This document shows positions 42,601 to 50,790 of a stretch of DNA of 64,000 bases, piece by piece; position 1 is the stretch's first letter, and the number at the start of each line of letters is the position of its first letter. The notes below the pieces were generated by a model. That model was not told the DNA's origin, did not search any database, and saw only the letters and a program-made list of their open reading frames with translations. The DNA comes from Acidisphaera sp. S103 (lineage in GTDB: Bacteria > Pseudomonadota > Alphaproteobacteria > Acetobacterales > Acetobacteraceae): the NCBI RefSeq assembly GCF_009765975.1, contig NZ_LMUJ01000048.1, positions 308,224-372,223 on the forward strand, written 5' to 3'. A program made the position numbers and the translations under genes.

Positions 42601-44952
42601 ATGAATGCGCCGTTCGATCCCACGCTGCTGACCGCTGAGAAATTCGCTGTCGGACAACCGGTTTCCCGCAAGGAAGACCCCACCCTGCTGCGCGGTCAAG
42701 GCCGCTACACCGACGATCTGAACCGGCCCAACCAGCTCTACGCCGTCATGGTGCGCAGCCGGATGGCGCACGGCATCATCAACAGCATCGACGTCCAGAC
42801 CGCCCGCGAAATGCCCGGCGTCCACGCGGTCATCCTGGCCGAGGACCTGGACGCCGCCGGGATCAAGAACATGCCGGCCGCGGCGGGCAAGCACCGCGAC
42901 GGCACCGCCACTCCACGCCCTGCCCAACGCGCACTGGCATCCGGAAAAGTCCGCTACGTCGGTGAACCAATCGCCATGGTCGTGGCGGACACCAACAAAC
43001 TGGCAAAAGACGCAGCCGAGGCGGTCTTCGCCGACATCGATCCGCTGCCCGCCGTCACCACCGCCGGTGACGCCGCCGCCCCAGGCGCACCCCAGATCCA
43101 CGACGATGCGCCAGGCAACGTCTGCCTCGATTTCCATTTCGGCGACGAGGAGAAAGTAACCGCCGCCTTCGCCGAAGCCGCGCACGTCACAAGCCTGTCA
43201 ATACGCAACAATCGCATCGTCGTCTGCCCGATGGAGCCCCGTTCGGCGATCGGCGAATACGATCCGGAAAAGGATCGTCTGATCCTCCGCCTGGGTTGCC
43301 AGGGCGCGTTCGGGCAACGAGCGCTGCTCAGCAGCGTCATGGGTATGCCAGTCGAAAAAATCCATGTCCTGACTGGAAACGTCGGCGGATCATTCGGCAT
43401 GAAAGCCTCCGCCTACCCGGAATCTATCTGCCTGCTGCATGCCGCCCGAGTCCTCGGCCAGCCGGTCAAATGGACAGATGAACGCTCCGAAAGCTTCATG
43501 TCCGACAGCCACGGCCGCGACCACGAGATGATCGCCGAACTGGCTCTCGCCGCCGACGGCAAGTTCCTCGCCCTGCGCGTCACCGGCCACGGCAACCTGG
43601 GCGCCTGGCTGAGCAACGCCACCACCATCCCGCCGACGCAAAACACCGCGAAGAACATCATCGGCGTCTACAACACGCCGCTGATCCAGGTCACGACCAA
43701 GTGCATGTTCACCAACACAACGCCCGTAGGGGCCTACCGAGGCGCCGGCCGCCCCGAGGGCAACTACTACATGGAACGCCTGGTCGAAACCGCCGCCCGC
43801 GAAATGGGCATCGACCGCGTCGAACTGCGCCGCCGCAATCATATCCAACCTGAACAGATGCCATATCAGGCACCGAACGGAATGCTCTACGACTGTGGAG
43901 AATTCCCCGCAGTGATGGAAAGAGCCCTCGCCGCCGGCGACTGGGACGGTTTCGCCACCCGCCAAGCCGAATCTAAATCCCGCGGCAAACTGCGCGGCCG
44001 AGGCATGGGCCATTTTCTGGAGGTCACCGCCGGTGACGGCAACGAAATGGGCGGCATCCGTTTCGAGGACGACGGCAACGTCACCATCATCACCGGCACC
44101 CTCGACTACGGCCAGGGCCACGCCACGCCCTTCGCCCAGGTCCTCTCCGCCCAGCTCGGTATACCATTCGAAAACATCAAGCTGCTGCAAGGCGATTCCG
44201 ACGAATTGGTCGCCGGTGGCGGCACTGGCGGCTCCCGCTCGATGATGCAAAGCGGCGCCGCCATCATCGCCGCCAGCGATATCGTCATCGAACGCGGCAA
44301 ACGCGCCGCCGCGCACTTCCTGGAAGCCTCTGTTGCCGACATCGAATTTTCCCGCGGCCGGTTCAGCGTCGCGGGAACCGATCTGGGCATCGGCGTCGTC
44401 GATCTCGCACAACGGTTGCGCCTGGAAGCCCAGATCCCGGAAGACCTGCCGCAATCGCTGGATGTCAAACACATCAACAAAGGCGTGCCCTCCGCATACC
44501 CCAATGGCTGCCACATCGCCGAGGTCGAAATCGATCCCGAAACCGGCACCGTCGAAGTCGTCAGCTACGCCACCGTCAACGATTTCGGCACATTGGTGAA
44601 CCCGATGCTAGTCGCCGGCCAGGCCCATGGCGGCATCGCCCAGGGCATCGGCCAAGCCCTGATGGAAAGCGTCAGATACGACGAGGACGGTCAGCTCATC
44701 ACCGGCTCATACATGGATTACGCGCTGCCACGCGCAGGCGACTTCCCCACCATGGGCTTCATCAGCCACCCCGTACCCGCCCGCACCAATCCACTCGGTG
44801 CAAAAGGCTGCGGTGAAGCCGGTTGCGCCGGCTCCCTGCCGGCGGTGATGAACGCCGTCGTAGATGCGCTCTCGGAATTTGGCATCACCCACATCGACAT
44901 GCCCGCCACACCACACCGCATTTGGCAGGCAATCCAGGCCGCGCAAACATGA
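42601..44952 (+). CDS. Molybdopterin-binding subunit, xanthine dehydrogenase/CoxL form II-like
   Basis: A 783-residue large subunit of the xanthine oxidase family, which uses the molybdopterin cytosine dinucleotide cofactor to hydroxylate aldehydes, heterocycles or CO. The active-site loop AYRGAGRPE near 377-385 is of CoxL form II type, not the form I AYRCSFR of true CO dehydrogenase; the catalytic Glu is in GCGEAGCA near 738. GGSFGMK near 262 and GQGHATPFAQV near 503 are further cofactor motifs. The 2Fe-2S and FAD subunit genes are absent on both sides. The stop overlaps a small gene by 4 bases. A Mo-box-like dyad precedes it. Confidence 0.9.
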   Translation: MNAPFDPTLLTAEKFAVGQPVSRKEDPTLLRGQGRYTDDLNRPNQLYAVMVRSRMAHGIINSIDVQTAREMPGVHAVILAEDLDAAGIKNMPAAAGKHRDGTATPRPAQRALASGKVRYVGEPIAMVVADTNKLAKDAAEAVFADIDPLPAVTTAGDAAAPGAPQIHDDAPGNVCLDFHFGDEEKVTAAFAEAAHVTSLSIRNNRIVVCPMEPRSAIGEYDPEKDRLILRLGCQGAFGQRALLSSVMGMPVEKIHVLTGNVGGSFGMKASAYPESICLLHAARVLGQPVKWTDERSESFMSDSHGRDHEMIAELALAADGKFLALRVTGHGNLGAWLSNATTIPPTQNTAKNIIGVYNTPLIQVTTKCMFTNTTPVGAYRGAGRPEGNYYMERLVETAAREMGIDRVELRRRNHIQPEQMPYQAPNGMLYDCGEFPAVMERALAAGDWDGFATRQAESKSRGKLRGRGMGHFLEVTAGDGNEMGGIRFEDDGNVTIITGTLDYGQGHATPFAQVLSAQLGIPFENIKLLQGDSDELVAGGGTGGSRSMMQSGAAIIAASDIVIERGKRAAAHFLEASVADIEFSRGRFSVAGTDLGIGVVDLAQRLRLEAQIPEDLPQSLDVKHINKGVPSAYPNGCHIAEVEIDPETGTVEVVSYATVNDFGTLVNPMLVAGQAHGGIAQGIGQALMESVRYDEDGQLITGSYMDYALPRAGDFPTMGFISHPVPARTNPLGAKGCGEAGCAGSLPAVMNAVVDALSEFGITHIDMPATPHRIWQAIQAAQT

Positions 44953-45296
44953 TCGACGCAACCGAACTGCTGGATGTCCGGATGTCATCCGACGGCAAAA
45001 ACCTTCAGTTGCGGTTGCGTGACCAGAGCGGCCAGGCAGTGACCTTTTCTCTGCCGGCCTGCTGGCTGAACACCATGCTGAACGCCGTGCCCGCGTCAAC
45101 CGGAACCGAAACGGTCCACCCACTGGACAGTTGGAGCATGGATCGGACGGGCAACAGCGAAGACCTGATCCTGACCCTACGCACTCCCGAAGGCCAGGCG
45201 GTCTCCTTCACCATGAAACCCTGGCAAGTCGAAGGCATGACCACAATCGCCACCTACGGCCGCTCCGGCCGCACAACAGGAACCACAATCCACTAA
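44949..45296 (+). CDS. Small two-repeat protein coupled to the molybdopterin subunit
   Basis: A 115-residue protein whose ATG overlaps the stop of the large-subunit gene (ATGA), so the two are translationally coupled. It consists of two similar beta-rich halves: LQLRLRDQSGQAVTFSLP (about 19-36) and LILTLRTPEGQAVSFTMK (about 75-92), each followed by a Trp-containing turn (CWLNTML, PWQVEGM). No signal peptide. I do not recognise a family. The coupling suggests an accessory or partner of the orphan molybdoenzyme. Confidence 0.75.
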   Translation: MIDATELLDVRMSSDGKNLQLRLRDQSGQAVTFSLPACWLNTMLNAVPASTGTETVHPLDSWSMDRTGNSEDLILTLRTPEGQAVSFTMKPWQVEGMTTIATYGRSGRTTGTTIH

Positions 45297-45325
45297 CCGC
45301 CCCAACCGTCACGGCCGTACCCTAC

Positions 45326-45360
45326 CGTCATGGCCGGGCATGTCCCGGCCATCCACGCAC
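45326..45360 (+). repeat. Hairpin repeat (CATGT loop subtype)
   Basis: A perfect stem ATGGCCGGG/CCCGGCCAT with a CATGT loop, followed by CCACGCAC, in the gap before the MFS gene. Confidence 0.8.
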
Positions 45361-45390
45361 GAACCGTCGCCACAAGACCGGCCCTCTCAT

Positions 45391-45423
45391 CGTCATACCG
45401 GCGAATGCCGGTATCCACGCCTT
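45391..45423 (+). repeat. Hairpin repeat (GAAT loop)
   Basis: A perfect 8-bp stem ATACCGGC/GCCGGTAT with a GAAT loop, then CCACGCCTT. Placed 30 bases after the previous copy, which has a different stem but the same flanks. Confidence 0.8.
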
Positions 45424-45519
45424 ACAGTACCGACGGCGAACCCTCGCCCCCCCTGATTCGACATTTCCCCAGTTTGAAACTCTGATGGGCACAACAGACG
45501 CCCGGAAGAGGAATCCAGG

Positions 45520-46830
45520 ATGACCGATGTCGAAACCGCCGTGATCCGCAAGGTGGCATGGAGGCTGATCCCGTTTCTGTGCATCGCCTACGTGACCAAC
45601 GCCCTCGACCGGTACAACGTCTCCATCGCCGCCCTGACCATGAACAAGGACCTCGGCCTCAGCGCCTCGGTCTACGGCCTCGCCGCCGGCTCCTATTTCT
45701 GGAGCTACGTTCTGTGTCAGGTCCCCGCCAACCTGATGCTGCGAAAACTCGGCGCCCGAGCGTGGCTTGCCATCATCATGGGCCTGTGGGGACTGGTATC
45801 CACCAGCACCGCCCTGGTTACAGGTGAAACAAGCTTCGTCTGCGCCCGCTTTCTGCTCGGTATCGCCGAGGCCGGCTACTTCCCCGGCGTCACCTATTTC
45901 ATGATGTGCTGGTTTCCCAGCCGGCATCGCGGCCGCATGATGGGCTTCTTCTTCGCCGCCAGCGCCATCTCCAGCGTCATCGGTGCACCGCTCTCGGCGA
46001 ACCTGCTACGCCTCGACGGACTACTCGGTCTCGCCGGCTGGCAATGGATTTTCATCGCCGAAGGCCTCCCGGCCATCATCCTCGCGTTCGTTGGCATCGG
46101 CATCCTGCGCAATCGCCCCGCCGACGCACCATGGCTGACCACAACAGAAAGCGAATGGCTGCAAAACCGCCTGGACGCGGAAGCTGCCAACAAGCCGACA
46201 CATGGCCGAGCCCTGCTGCCCTCGATCTTGAACCCACAGATCATCATCCTGACCATCGCTTTCGCGTTCACCCTCTACGGCAACTATTCCATCGCCTTCT
46301 TCCTGCCGCTGATTATCAAGGGCCTGGGTCTCTCGAACCTCGAGGTAGGTTACGTAAGCGCGTTGCCCAGCCTCTGCACAGCCGTCGGGATGATCCTGAT
46401 CTCCCGCAGTTCCGACCGCTCCGGAGAACGCTTCTGGCACGTGATAGTCCCCGTAACGATCGGCGGACTGGGCATGCTGGCCGCCGCATTTTCGCTCGGC
46501 AACGTCTACCTCGCCATGGCCGCGTTCTGCATCGCCTTGTGCGGCCTGTCTTCCACGCTGCCCGTCTTCTGGAACCTGCCGACGGCCTACTTCGGTTCGG
46601 CCACCGCCGCCGCGGGCATCGGCGCGATCAACACCATCGGCAACATGTCAGGCTACCTGGCCCCGCAGTTCACCGGCCTGCTGCACGACCGGTCCGGAGG
46701 CTACGTCGTGCCATTGCTCGTCGCCGCCGCGCTCGCACTATCCGCGCCAATCCTGATCACCCTCTCCGGCATAAGGCGCTACCTGCACCAACCCGATCGA
46801 TCAACCACACCGGCCGCCAAAACGGTCTAA
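45520..46830 (+). CDS. MFS transporter, anion:cation symporter type
   Basis: A 436-residue carrier with about 12 membrane segments. The N-terminus IPFLCIAYVTNALDRYNVSIAAL has the D-R-x-N pattern of the ACS family (phthalate, tartrate, 4-hydroxyphenylacetate permeases); the GIAEAGYFPGVTYFMMCWFP block near 115-134 and the R-H-R-G loop after it are also typical. Likely imports an organic acid anion. Convergent with modA across 11 bases. Confidence 0.87.
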   Translation: MTDVETAVIRKVAWRLIPFLCIAYVTNALDRYNVSIAALTMNKDLGLSASVYGLAAGSYFWSYVLCQVPANLMLRKLGARAWLAIIMGLWGLVSTSTALVTGETSFVCARFLLGIAEAGYFPGVTYFMMCWFPSRHRGRMMGFFFAASAISSVIGAPLSANLLRLDGLLGLAGWQWIFIAEGLPAIILAFVGIGILRNRPADAPWLTTTESEWLQNRLDAEAANKPTHGRALLPSILNPQIIILTIAFAFTLYGNYSIAFFLPLIIKGLGLSNLEVGYVSALPSLCTAVGMILISRSSDRSGERFWHVIVPVTIGGLGMLAAAFSLGNVYLAMAAFCIALCGLSSTLPVFWNLPTAYFGSATAAAGIGAINTIGNMSGYLAPQFTGLLHDRSGGYVVPLLVAAALALSAPILITLSGIRRYLHQPDRSTTPAAKTV

Positions 46831-46841
46831 CCAACCGTCCG

Positions 46842-47633
46842 TCAAGGCGAGGCAAGTCCAACCGGATCGAAACCGAACCGAGCCAAAATTGCCTGCCCAC
46901 GCTCCGACATGACGAACAACGCAAAACGTTCAGCGAGAGGATGATCCGATAGCACAACCATGCCATACGCCGGTCCGACCGATAATGCGGCCGGTACCGT
47001 AACGGACACCAGTCCCGGTACCTCCTTCATCACCGGCCCCGAACCGCTGCAGTAACCCAGCATAATGTCCGCCCGGTTTGCCAGAAACACGCCCTGGACC
47101 GCCCCATGCCCGGGCACCAGCGACGGCGTATTAGGCCCGCCCACCAGCTTCAACGCCTTCGCTTCCAACACAGCCTTGGCGCCCGGATGCACCGCCTCGG
47201 CACGAGCAAAAATCGCCCAGGCATAATCGCCACCCAGATCGGCCCCCGGTGTCGACGTCGCCAGTCGCACCGCCGGATCCAACATGCGGTCCAGCAAATT
47301 ATCCGACGTCAATCGCGGCCGCCCCAGCGCGCACAACCGATTGCGCGTGAACATGATCACCGGCTGCCCCGCCCGCGCCAGCTTCCGAGGCTGCGCCATG
47401 TCAGCCGAAGCCAGGATATCCGCCGCCTCCCCATGCTCGATCCGCTCCCGCAACACGCCGGACGGCCCGAACACCGGCGCGGCGACGCTGTCCGGCGGGG
47501 CAGGGAAGTCCTTCAGCATTTCCGTGAACGCGCCGCTCAGGCTGCCCGCCGCATAAACCCGCAAACTGTCCGCCATCCCGGCGCTCGGAAACAGCATCAA
47601 CAGCAACATGACAATTCGAATTCGACCCGCCAT
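46842..47633 (-). CDS. modA: Molybdate ABC transporter substrate-binding protein ModA
   Basis: A 263-residue periplasmic binding protein with a signal peptide (hydrophobic 7-17, AGMA cut near 22). Mature start SLRVYAAGSLSGAF, then FGPSGVLRERIEHGEAADILASADM near 60-84, TRNRLCALGRP near 100 and closing FALFVMSERGQAILARFGF. This layout is closer to canonical ModA than the protein at 27710. The ATG at 47633 follows a GGGGGT ribosome site. Divergent from an ALDH gene across 73 bases with a Mo-box-like dyad in the middle, as in classic ModE-controlled modA. Confidence 0.85.
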   Translation of the reverse strand: MAGRIRIVMLLLMLFPSAGMADSLRVYAAGSLSGAFTEMLKDFPAPPDSVAAPVFGPSGVLRERIEHGEAADILASADMAQPRKLARAGQPVIMFTRNRLCALGRPRLTSDNLLDRMLDPAVRLATSTPGADLGGDYAWAIFARAEAVHPGAKAVLEAKALKLVGGPNTPSLVPGHGAVQGVFLANRADIMLGYCSGSGPVMKEVPGLVSVTVPAALSVGPAYGMVVLSDHPLAERFALFVMSERGQAILARFGFDPVGLASP

Positions 47634-47654
47634 CTGGACCCCCGGCCACCGCGT

Positions 47655-47678
47655 GGCTATATCCCCCACGACATAACC
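47655..47678. promoter_or_regulatory. Mo-box-like dyad in the modA/ALDH divergent gap
   Basis: GGCTATAT (47655-47662) and ACATAACC (47671-47678), N8 apart; 12 of 16 positions agree with CGTTATAT-N8-ATATAACG and 6 of 8 arm positions are symmetric. It sits 21 bases before modA and 28 bases before the ALDH start, so one bound regulator could act on both genes. Confidence 0.5.
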
Positions 47679-47706
47679 CAAAACGCACTGCCAAGGAACC
47701 TCGACC

Positions 47707-49215
47707 ATGTCGATAACCGAACAGGCCCGCCCCGCCGCCACCAGCAAGCCGCGCCATGCGCGCATGCTGATCGACGGCGCCTGGGTAGACAGCGCGTCCG
47801 GCGAGACTCTCACGGTGGAAAACCCCGGCCGTCGCACCACCGTCGCCACTATCCCCCGCGGCGCCAAGGCCGACGTCGATCGCGCCGTCAACGCTGCCCA
47901 AAAAGCCTTCCCCGCCTGGAGCAAAATCCCACCCCGCCAGCGCGGTCGCCTGCTGCTGCGCATCGCCGACGCGATGGAAGCCCGCATCGAGGAAATGGCC
48001 CACATCATCGCGGAAGAAACCGGCAACGCCATCCGCACCCAGGCCCGCCCCGAAGCCACCCTGACTGCCGACATCTTCCGCTATTTCGGCGGTCTCGCCG
48101 GCGAACTCAAAGGCGAAACGATCCCCCTCGGTGAGCACGTCCTCAGCTACACCCGCCGCGAACCCCTCGGCGTCGTCGGTGCCATCATCCCTTGGAACGC
48201 CCCCGTCCTCCTCGGCGCGCTGAAAATCGCCCCCGCCCTCTGCGCCGGCAACACCCTGGTCCTGAAAACCGCCGAGGACGCGCCACTCGGTGTCCTCCTC
48301 ATGACCGAAATCTGCCAGGAATTCCTCCCCCCCGGTGTCCTCAACGTCCTGACCGGCACCGGCGAGGAATGCGGCGGCCCGCTCGCCCAGAACCCCATCA
48401 TCCAGAAACTGTCCTTCACCGGCTCGACCGAGGTCGGCAAGATCATCATGCGCGCCGCCGCCGAACGGATCGTTCCGGTGTCGCTCGAACTCGGCGGCAA
48501 AAGCCCATCCATCGTCTACCCCGACGCCGATGAGGATTGGGTCGTCGACGGTGTCATCTCCGGCATGCGCTTCACCCGCCAAAGCCAGTCCTGCACGGCA
48601 GGATCGCGTTTGTTCCTGCATCAGGACATTTTCGACAGCTTCCTCGACAAACTGACCACCAAGGTCCAGGCCCTGAAACTCGGCGACCCGCTCGACGAAA
48701 CATCCGACATCGGCAGCATCATCAACGAAAAGCAATTTCGTAAAGTCTGCAACTATGTTGACGAAGGCCTGAAGCGCAAAGACGCCCGCCTGGTCTTCGG
48801 CGGCCTGCCCCCGAAGGATGGCCCACTCAGCCAGGGCTACTTCGCCGTCCCCACCGTCTTCGCCGACACCTCCAACGACTGGCGCCTGGCCCGCGAGGAA
48901 ATCTTCGGCCCGGTCCTCGTCGCCATCCCCTGGAAGGACGAAGACGAGGCCATCCGCATGGCCAACGACAGCCACTACGGCCTCGCCGCCTACGTCTGGA
49001 CGCACGAAATCGGCAGCGCCCTACGCGCCGCGCACGCCATCGAATCCGGCTGGGTGCAGGTGAACCAGGGCCTCGGCCAGCAGCCCGGCCACTCCTACGG
49101 CGGCTACAAGCAGAGCGGTATCGGCCGTGAATTCTCCCTGGAAGGCATGCTCGACAGCTTCACCCAGCGAAAAAACGTCACGGTCAACATGAACGTCCCG
49201 CGCCGCGGCACCTAA
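47707..49215 (+). CDS. NAD(P)-dependent aldehyde dehydrogenase
   Basis: A 502-residue ALDH: EETGNAIRTQARPE near 100, PWNAPVLLGALKIAPALCAGN near 163, FTGSTEVGKIIM near 240, ELGGKSPSIV near 262 and Cys near 296. The active-site strand reads RQSQSCTAGSR in place of the usual NxGQxC, so the Asn and Gly are changed while Gln and Cys stay. PGHSYGGYKQSGIGREFS replaces the common PFGGYKxSG. AAGGAACC lies before the ATG. Its divergence from modA and the dyad between them suggest molybdenum-linked control. Confidence 0.88.
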   Translation: MSITEQARPAATSKPRHARMLIDGAWVDSASGETLTVENPGRRTTVATIPRGAKADVDRAVNAAQKAFPAWSKIPPRQRGRLLLRIADAMEARIEEMAHIIAEETGNAIRTQARPEATLTADIFRYFGGLAGELKGETIPLGEHVLSYTRREPLGVVGAIIPWNAPVLLGALKIAPALCAGNTLVLKTAEDAPLGVLLMTEICQEFLPPGVLNVLTGTGEECGGPLAQNPIIQKLSFTGSTEVGKIIMRAAAERIVPVSLELGGKSPSIVYPDADEDWVVDGVISGMRFTRQSQSCTAGSRLFLHQDIFDSFLDKLTTKVQALKLGDPLDETSDIGSIINEKQFRKVCNYVDEGLKRKDARLVFGGLPPKDGPLSQGYFAVPTVFADTSNDWRLAREEIFGPVLVAIPWKDEDEAIRMANDSHYGLAAYVWTHEIGSALRAAHAIESGWVQVNQGLGQQPGHSYGGYKQSGIGREFSLEGMLDSFTQRKNVTVNMNVPRRGT

Positions 49216-49225
49216 GGTGCGAGAG

Positions 49226-49264
49226 CGGACTGCACCGTTTCACGCAACGAAACGGTGCAGTCCG
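49226..49264. terminator. Long perfect hairpin at convergent gene ends
   Basis: CGGACTGCACCGTTTC and GAAACGGTGCAGTCCG form a perfect 16-bp stem with a 7-base loop. The right arm is the last codons of the GxxExxY gene; the left arm lies in the gap after the ALDH stop. Likely a bidirectional terminator, though without a T-run. Confidence 0.65.
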
Positions 49265-49629
49265 TCCTTCAGCAGAACGCAATTAAAATTCATCAGCAAA
49301 GCCGTCGTGCAGTCGCTCATTCGCAGATACGTCAGTGTTTGGGCCTCATGCACCGGCAGGATGCGTTCGACGGATTTCAGCTCGAGCAGAACAGTGTGGT
49401 CCACAATGATGTCCGCTCGGTAGCCGTTATCGATGCGCATATCTTCGTAGACGAATGGCGGGGGAACTTCGCGTTCGAAGGGTAGGCCGTCGTTGTGAAG
49501 TTCCCAACAAAGACACTGGTGGTAGACGGACTCGAGCAACCCCGGGCCGATCGTCCTGTGCACCTTGATGGCCAGGCGGATGATGCGGCCAGTCAATTCC
49601 GGCCCGGGTTCGGGTGATCGGGTTTTCAT
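49240..49629 (-). CDS. GxxExxY family protein
   Basis: A 129-residue GxxExxY protein, named for the motif seen here as GPGLLESVYHQCL near 28-40. The core has the PD-(D/E)XK nuclease-like pattern: RADIIVDHTVLLELKS near 71-86 and EAQTLTYLRMSDCTTALLMNFN near 95-116. The family is found scattered across bacteria, often in laterally mobile spots, and its function is unknown. The C-terminal codons form one arm of a long hairpin. Confidence 0.85.
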   Translation of the reverse strand: MKTRSPEPGPELTGRIIRLAIKVHRTIGPGLLESVYHQCLCWELHNDGLPFEREVPPPFVYEDMRIDNGYRADIIVDHTVLLELKSVERILPVHEAQTLTYLRMSDCTTALLMNFNCVLLKDGLHRFVA

Positions 49630-50006
49630 AGCCGGATGTTGGGGGCAGGTCGGTTAATAGCGGGTTAACCGGTCGGTTGGTGGCCGTCGGGAACAGCCGG
49701 TGTCCGAACGCTCTCCTCTTATTTCCGATGCAGAGTGCGGAGCGCAGGGTACGCAGAGGAAACCCGAGACCGTCGCCAACACGACGGGGCACCCGACCTT
49801 TCGTTAAAAATCGACGCCAAACTTGTCCGGGGTACAACCGAAAATCTTCCTCTGCGCACCCTGCGCTCCGCCCTGCGGCCTCTGCGTCGAAAAAGAGATG
49901 CCTGTCCGGACACAGGCCTTCCCGGTTGCGGTCCGGTCAACTCACCGAGTCAAGTATCGTCCCGGCCATGGCGTACCGCGACCCAACGACCTCCACGACT
50001 CACCCC
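49630..50006. other. 377-base gap with a 25-base inverted repeat
   Basis: No gene supported. Open frames across it are low-complexity Arg/Leu strings made by the repeat. The gap separates the GxxExxY gene from the HNH nuclease gene and contains the inverted repeat at 49737-49871. Confidence 0.55.
49737..49871. repeat. 25-base inverted repeat pair
   Basis: GCGGAGCGCAGGGT-A-CGCAGAGGAA (49737-49761) and its inverted copy (49847-49871) agree in 24 of 25 positions and are 85 bases apart. Related purine-rich cGCAGAGG runs are common as dispersed repeats; no transposase is linked. Confidence 0.7.
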
Positions 50007-50618
50007 CTAAGCCTCCAGCGAGGCATCCCAATACAGGAAATCCAACCACGTCCGGTGCAGGTTCTCGCGCGACACATGCCACTTCGCCGCTTCATCGATC
50101 TGATGCGGCGTCGGCTCCATCGGCGCGCAACGCAGCCGCAGCCCGCTCTGCTTCAACGACCGGCTGCCCTTGAACAGATTATCCGCCTGGCAGCACGTCA
50201 CCACGTTGCACCAACTGCTGACCCCACCCCGCGACCGAGGCACGATGTGATCGAACGTCAGATCCTTCGCCGGCAGCGTCTCCCCGCAATACTGGCAACT
50301 GAACCGGTCGCGCAGGAACACGTGATACCGCGTGAACGCCACCTTGCGCCGCTTATGGAACCGCTTCAGCGCCACCACCGACGGGATCGCGAACGACCGC
50401 CGGGTCGAATGCACTTCCACGTCATAGTTGATGACCGGATTGACCCGTTCCTGCAGCACCGCCACCAGCGCGTCCTGCCAGGACCAGACCGACAGCGGAC
50501 CCCAGCTCAACGGCTGCATGTCAGCGTTCAGCACCAGGGTTTGCAGGTTGGGAATATGGCTCACAGGCGTTGCCCCGGCCGGAACGCCGCGTTCAACGTA
50601 AGATCGGGCAACTGCCAT
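50007..50618 (-). CDS. HNH endonuclease
   Basis: A 203-residue HNH protein of the group with an N-terminal LVLNADMQPLSWGPLSVWSWQDAL segment near 28-51. The nuclease motif is FSCQYCGETLPAKDLTFDHIVPRSRGG spread over 106-132, then SSWCNVV and DNLFKG. Of the four zinc Cys usual in this group, the first pair (CQYC) is present but the second reads CCQAD, so the last Cys is replaced. The family is widespread as a housekeeping-like nuclease of unknown role. The ATG at 50618 has only a weak ribosome site; a GTG 18 codons later is possible. Confidence 0.82.
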   Translation of the reverse strand: MAVARSYVERGVPAGATPVSHIPNLQTLVLNADMQPLSWGPLSVWSWQDALVAVLQERVNPVINYDVEVHSTRRSFAIPSVVALKRFHKRRKVAFTRYHVFLRDRFSCQYCGETLPAKDLTFDHIVPRSRGGVSSWCNVVTCCQADNLFKGSRSLKQSGLRLRCAPMEPTPHQIDEAAKWHVSRENLHRTWLDFLYWDASLEA

Positions 50619-50790
50619 CCGCCAACAGGCAAAAGCGACTCCCTTTCAACAGGAGCACAACACCTGGGCGTTTAGAAATCGTCGAGTCGCCAGATATTGT
50701 GCGCCGCCGAAAACCTGCGCGATTTATGACAGACCGCCAACCGCGCCGCAACCCGCTCGTGTCAACCCTGTCCGCGACTTCATTGTTTCG

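Noticed and set aside
42601-44952. True aerobic CO dehydrogenase
   Set aside because: The active-site loop is AYRGAGR (form II), not AYRCSFR, and the S and M subunit genes are missing.
36977-47678. CTATAT elements as plain alphaproteobacterial -10 boxes
   Set aside because: This remains a real alternative, but I could not find matching -35 boxes at the 42548 and 36977 sites, and it does not explain the inverted second half-site at constant N8 spacing.
49427-49837. Frames with LRTLRSAL strings on both strands
   Set aside because: These are translations of the 25-base inverted repeat, not conserved proteins.
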